Source: Deltaproteobacteria bacterium (GTDB lineage Bacteria > Desulfobacterota > Binatia > Binatales > Binataceae). From it: a DNA stretch of 15,726 nucleotides. Shown piece after piece: positions 12,994 through 15,726 of the stretch. The translations under genes were made by a program, and so were the position numbers. The notes under the pieces are model-generated. The model ran no database searches and was not told the DNA's origin. It worked only from the letters and a program-made list of their open reading frames with translations. Location of the stretch: contig JAJZAG010000049.1 of the NCBI GenBank assembly GCA_021799555.1, positions 1 through 15,726 on the forward strand, written 5' to 3'. How positions within the stretch are numbered: the stretch's first letter is position 1; each line of letters begins with the position of its first letter.

Positions 12994-14601
12994 ATGGCGG
13001 AGCGCAGGCGGAAATTCTGGGGATGGGGCTACGAAGACCAGGGCCCCAACCTGGAGCAGAAACAGCATCTGGCCGCGCGGATGGCAAAGCGGTTTGGTCT
13101 TGGTACGCTCGAGCTCACGCCGCCGCCCGCCGAAAGCGAGCTTAAGCTGCGCGCGCCGCGAGTATCGGCGCCGGATTCGCTTGCGGATATCTGCGTGTCG
13201 TCGGCGTACGAGCGCGTGCTGCACAGCTACGGGCGTGACTTCCGCGATCTGGTACGAATTTTCCGCCGCGATTTCTCGAATCCATTCGACGTCGTCGCCT
13301 ATCCGCGCGACGAAGCCGACGTCGTGCGGGTCCTCGAATGGTGCGACGGCGCAAAGCTCGCCGCGGTACCCTTCGGCGGCGGCTCGAGCGTGGTCGGCGG
13401 GGTCGAGCCTCCCGCGCGCGGCGACTATCGAGGCGCGGTGTCGATCGATTTGAGCCGTCTCGGGAAGGTGCTCGAGGTGGACAAGCTGTCGCGTGCGGCG
13501 CGGATTCAGGCGGGAGTTTTGGGACCCGCGCTCGACGAGCAACTGCGTCCGTATGGATACACGATCCGGCATTTTCCGCAGTCGTTCGAATTTTCAAGTC
13601 TCGGAGGTTGGATCGCGACGCGTTCGGGCGGTCATTTCGCGACCAACTACACGCATATCGATGATTTCGTCGAGTCGCTCAGAATTGTAACGCCGACCGG
13701 GATAATTGAGTCGCGCCGGCTGCCCGGGTCCGGCGCGGGGCCGAGTCCGGATCGGATGTTCATCGGCTCGGAGGGAATTTTGGGCGTGATCACGGAGGCG
13801 TGGATGCGGCTTCAGGATCGGCCGAAATTCCGCGCCGGCGCTTCGGTGACATTCAAAGATATTTTTGCCGCCGCCGAGGCGGTGCGGGTGATCGCACAAG
13901 CGGCTCTGTTCCCGGCGAACTGCCGCGTGCTCGATCCGGGTGAGGCGCTTAACTCGGGAGCGGGCAACGGCGAAGAGGCGGTCATGGTGCTCGCCTTCGA
14001 GTCGGCGGACCATCCGCTCGACGCGTGGATCGCAAGGGCGGCTGAAATTTGCAAGGCATACGGCGGCAAGGTGCCTGATGACGCGATTAAGACGCGCACC
14101 GAAGCCGATGCGACGCACGGCGGCGCGGCGGGCGCGTGGCGCAACGCGTTCCTCAACGCTCCCTATCTCATGGATACGGTCGCGGCGCTCGGAATGGTGA
14201 GCAATACGTTCGAGACGGCGATCACCTGGGATCGCTTCGCCGACTTTCATCGCCAGATGACGCAATGCGCGACGCAGGCGGTGAAGCGGGTCTGCGGAAA
14301 AGGCTCGGTGACCTGCCGCTTCACGCACGTTTATCCCGACGGGCCGGCGCCGTATTACACGATTCTGGCGTCGGGGCGGCGCGGTTCGGAAATCGAGCAG
14401 TGGGACGAAATCAAGGCGGAGATTTCCGATCTGCTGATCAAACTCGGCGGCACGATCACGCATCATCACGCGGTCGGCCGGTATCATCGCCCATGGTACG
14501 ACCGGCAGCGGCCGGAAGGTTTCGCGCGCGCGCTCAGAGCGGCCAAGCGCGAACTCGATCCGCACGCGATCCTGAATCCGGGCGTGTTGATCGATCCCTG
14601 A
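12994..14601 (+). CDS. FAD-binding oxidase, alkyl-DHAP synthase-like
   Basis: This is a 535-residue flavoprotein of the FAD_binding_4/FAD-oxidase C family. It has the features of bacterial alkyldihydroxyacetonephosphate synthase homologues. In order: MAERRRKFWGWGYEDQG, a typical N-terminus; the PP-loop PFGGGSSVVGGVE (126-138); FSSLGGWIATRSGGHFATNY; PDRMFIGSEGILGVITEAWM; the histidine run THHHAVGRYHRPWYD (His490-492); and the ending LDPHAILNPGVL. Human AGPS uses a similar His triad when it swaps the acyl for an alkyl chain in ether-lipid synthesis. Bacterial homologues are often of unknown substrate and can resemble D-lactate/glycolate oxidases. There is no signal peptide. The start is supported by GGAGG (12981-12985) upstream. 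It diverges from the dehalogenase and converges with the MIP18 gene, 11 bases apart. Confidence 0.86.
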   Translation: MAERRRKFWGWGYEDQGPNLEQKQHLAARMAKRFGLGTLELTPPPAESELKLRAPRVSAPDSLADICVSSAYERVLHSYGRDFRDLVRIFRRDFSNPFDVVAYPRDEADVVRVLEWCDGAKLAAVPFGGGSSVVGGVEPPARGDYRGAVSIDLSRLGKVLEVDKLSRAARIQAGVLGPALDEQLRPYGYTIRHFPQSFEFSSLGGWIATRSGGHFATNYTHIDDFVESLRIVTPTGIIESRRLPGSGAGPSPDRMFIGSEGILGVITEAWMRLQDRPKFRAGASVTFKDIFAAAEAVRVIAQAALFPANCRVLDPGEALNSGAGNGEEAVMVLAFESADHPLDAWIARAAEICKAYGGKVPDDAIKTRTEADATHGGAAGAWRNAFLNAPYLMDTVAALGMVSNTFETAITWDRFADFHRQMTQCATQAVKRVCGKGSVTCRFTHVYPDGPAPYYTILASGRRGSEIEQWDEIKAEISDLLIKLGGTITHHHAVGRYHRPWYDRQRPEGFARALRAAKRELDPHAILNPGVLIDP

Positions 14602-14612
14602 AGGGGGCTCCG

Positions 14613-14936
14613 CTAATCGTCGATGCTTAGTTTCTTGCGCGCCTGCTCGCTCATCAGGTGCGGCGTCCAGGGAGGATCCCACACAATTTCGACGATCGCG
14701 TCGTCGCAGCCGGGCATTCCGAGCAGCTTGTCCTGGATTTCCTGCGTGATCATCGCGCCCATGTGGCATCCGGGCGCGGTCAGAGTCATCGTGACGTTGA
14801 TTACTCCGCCGTTGAGCGCGACTCCATAGACGAGGCCCAAGTCAACGATATTGACCGGAATCTCGGGGTCGTAGCATTCGCGCAGGACCTCGTAAACGTC
14901 GGCTTCAGAGATGGCGATTGTGGCGGAGTCGTCCAT
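14613..14936 (-). CDS. MIP18/DUF59 Fe-S cluster assembly protein (SufT/PaaD-like)
   Basis: This is a 107-residue protein of the DUF59 family, whose members help deliver iron-sulfur clusters to target proteins. The family core is intact: YEVLRECYDPEIPVNIVDLG, then GLVYGV, the strand NVTMTLTAPGCHMGAMI with the conserved Cys, and VEIVWDPPWTPHLMSEQARK at the C-terminus. It is a single-domain form without fusion. The ATG at 14936 begins 11 residues before the conserved core. The longer open frame to 15362 runs antisense through the TPR gene and is not credible. It lacks a strong ribosome site, and its leader is short because the divergent TPR gene starts 66 bases away. HpnR and other Fe-S enzymes would be possible clients, without evidence. 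Confidence 0.9.
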   Translation of the reverse strand: MDDSATIAISEADVYEVLRECYDPEIPVNIVDLGLVYGVALNGGVINVTMTLTAPGCHMGAMITQEIQDKLLGMPGCDDAIVEIVWDPPWTPHLMSEQARKKLSIDD

Positions 14937-14943
14937 CGAACAC

Positions 14944-14960
14944 AATGTAGTATATAAGAA
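14944..14960. promoter_or_regulatory. AT-rich core between divergent genes, possible -10 elements
   Basis: The 66-base gap between the MIP18 and TPR genes contains an AT-rich core, AATGTAGTATATAAGAA, in otherwise GC-rich DNA. TATACT on the minus strand could be a -10 box for the MIP18 gene, and TAGTAT or TATAAG on the plus strand one for the TPR gene. No good -35 boxes match, so this rests on composition and position. Confidence 0.3.
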
Positions 14961-15002
14961 GCGGTGCGCGCCCGAAATGGCTCCGCCGAGGTGGATTGTC
15001 AC

Positions 15003-15356
15003 ATGTCCGAAAACGGCACTCCCAGCAAGGACGACCTTTACGATCAGGCGATCGACCTGTTCGCCGACGATAAGTTCGACGAGGCGATTGCGATGTACAA
15101 TCGCGCGCTCGAGATCGATCCGAAATTCACCGACGCGGTCCACGGGCTTGCGATGTGCTATCAGGCCAAAGGCGACCTCGACGCCGCGATCGCCGTGACC
15201 AAACGTCATATCGCTCAGGACCCGGAAGACATTCTGGCGTTCACGAATCTGAGCATGTTCTACCAGAAGAAGGGAATGATCGCCGAAGCGGAAACTGCCG
15301 GCGCCGAAGCACGGCGGCTCGATTGGAAACGGCAACTTCGCGAAGGCAAAAAGTAA
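15003..15356 (+). CDS. Tetratricopeptide repeat (TPR) protein
   Basis: This is a 117-residue soluble protein built almost wholly of TPR helix pairs, which mediate protein-protein contacts. Three repeats can be placed: about 12-42 (LYDQAIDLFADDKFDEAIAM, ending EIDP), 43-76 (AVHGLAMCYQAKGDLDAAIA, ending AQDP) and 77-108 (AFTNLSMFYQKKGMIAEAE). Each has the W/L-G-Y-A-A-P type spacing. The tail is basic (WKRQLREGKK). The ATG at 15003 follows a GAGGTGGA stretch; a longer frame from 14964 has no support. It is followed after 32 bases by an SDR gene on the same strand, a likely operon. Its partner cannot be told from sequence. Confidence 0.87.
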   Translation: MSENGTPSKDDLYDQAIDLFADDKFDEAIAMYNRALEIDPKFTDAVHGLAMCYQAKGDLDAAIAVTKRHIAQDPEDILAFTNLSMFYQKKGMIAEAETAGAEARRLDWKRQLREGKK

Positions 15357-15388
15357 CCCCAACGCAGACGATAAGATAAGAGGACGCG

Positions 15389-15726
15389 ATGCGGCTGAAA
15401 GATAAGATCGTGATGATTACCGGCGGCGGTTCGGGACTCGGGCGTGAGATGGGCCTGACCTTCGCGCGCGAGGGCGCAACCGTCGCGGTCAACGATATCC
15501 GCCCCGAGTCGGCGCAAAACGTCGCCACCGAGATCGAACGCGCCGGCGGAAAGGCGCGTCCGTTCGTCGCCGACGTGTCGTCGAGCGCGGCGGTCAAAAA
15601 GATGTTTGTGGATTTTATCGCGACGTACGGCACGATCGATATCCTCGTGAATAACGCCGGCATCGGCCGGACCCGCGAAACCACCGAGATCAGCGGCTTA
15701 CAGGATCTTCCGGATGAAGATTGGCA
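15389..15726 (+). CDS. Short-chain dehydrogenase/reductase (SDR), 3' truncated by the window
   Basis: The first 112 codons of a classical SDR are present, still open at the right edge. The Rossmann-fold cofactor motif TGGGSGLG is at residues 11-18. Asp36, at the end of beta-2 (VAVNDIRPE), favours NAD over NADP. DV at 62-63 and the NNAG motif (88-91, in ILVNNAGIG) follow at normal positions. The catalytic Ser-Tyr-x-x-x-Lys lies beyond the window. The ATG at 15389 follows AAGAGG by 5 bases. It sits close behind the TPR gene. The substrate cannot be inferred; related SDRs handle hydroxyacyl-CoAs, alcohols and sugars. Confidence 0.92.
   Translation, partial: MRLKDKIVMITGGGSGLGREMGLTFAREGATVAVNDIRPESAQNVATEIERAGGKARPFVADVSSSAAVKKMFVDFIATYGTIDILVNNAGIGRTRETTEISGLQDLPDEDW

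Noticed and set aside
13594..14769. Long minus-strand open frame opposite the FAD oxidase
   Set aside because: Arg-rich shadow of the FAD oxidase, overlapping the MIP18 gene in another frame.
14937..15362. N-terminal extension of the MIP18 protein
   Set aside because: It is antisense to the TPR gene, and the DUF59 core begins just after the ATG at 14936.
1..15726. CRISPR array, tRNA, rRNA, transposase or integrase
   Set aside because: I looked for regularly spaced direct repeats, tRNA cloverleaf landmarks and recombinase motifs on both strands and saw none.

Overview
The window is 15.7 kb of GC-rich bacterial chromosome with dense genes and GC-rich third codon positions. The mix of a hopanoid C-3 methylase, a haloalkane dehalogenase, flavoprotein oxidases, a VOC protein, an aldo/keto reductase and an SDR suggests an aerobic, metabolically versatile soil-type bacterium. 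A Binatota-like or other deltaproteobacterium-related lineage would fit. That placement is inference from gene content only, since no rRNA or tRNA gene was seen. The window starts just before or inside the tail of one gene and ends inside an SDR gene.

Layout. Left (1-2684): a possible gene tail, a VIT1/CCC1-type Fe/Mn transporter and a GNAT acetyltransferase on the + strand, meeting a convergent unknown 405-residue protein. Next (2729-4564, minus strand): a VOC/glyoxalase-fold protein, an aldo/keto reductase with a 14-bp perfect palindrome in its leader, and a small one-helix membrane protein. Centre-left (4786-6309, +): hpnR, the B12-binding radical SAM enzyme of 3-methylhopanoid synthesis, with hairpins behind it. 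Centre (6574-11643): a minus-strand MgtC/DUF4010 membrane protein. Diverging from it is a set that looks self-contained: a TetR regulator with a near-consensus promoter and a 19-bp palindrome exactly filling the promoter spacer, a membrane-anchored blue-copper protein, and a Tat-exported BBE-type flavoprotein predicted to bind FAD at both His and Cys.

Right (11779-15726): a crotonase fragment lies directly behind a haloalkane dehalogenase (minus). The dehalogenase diverges from an alkyl-DHAP-synthase-like FAD oxidase (+). Then come a MIP18/DUF59 Fe-S assembly protein (minus) and, diverging from it, a TPR protein and an SDR (+).

How the parts may work together. The TetR-cupredoxin-flavoprotein set reads as a regulated extracytoplasmic oxidation module in which the flavoprotein could pass electrons to the copper protein. 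It lies between a possible TraG/VirD4-like relic (left, weak) and a crotonase relic (right, good), so it may have been inserted, with decay of its neighbours. HpnR stands alone here; the rest of the hopanoid pathway is not in view. No CRISPR array, transposase, tRNA or rRNA was found.
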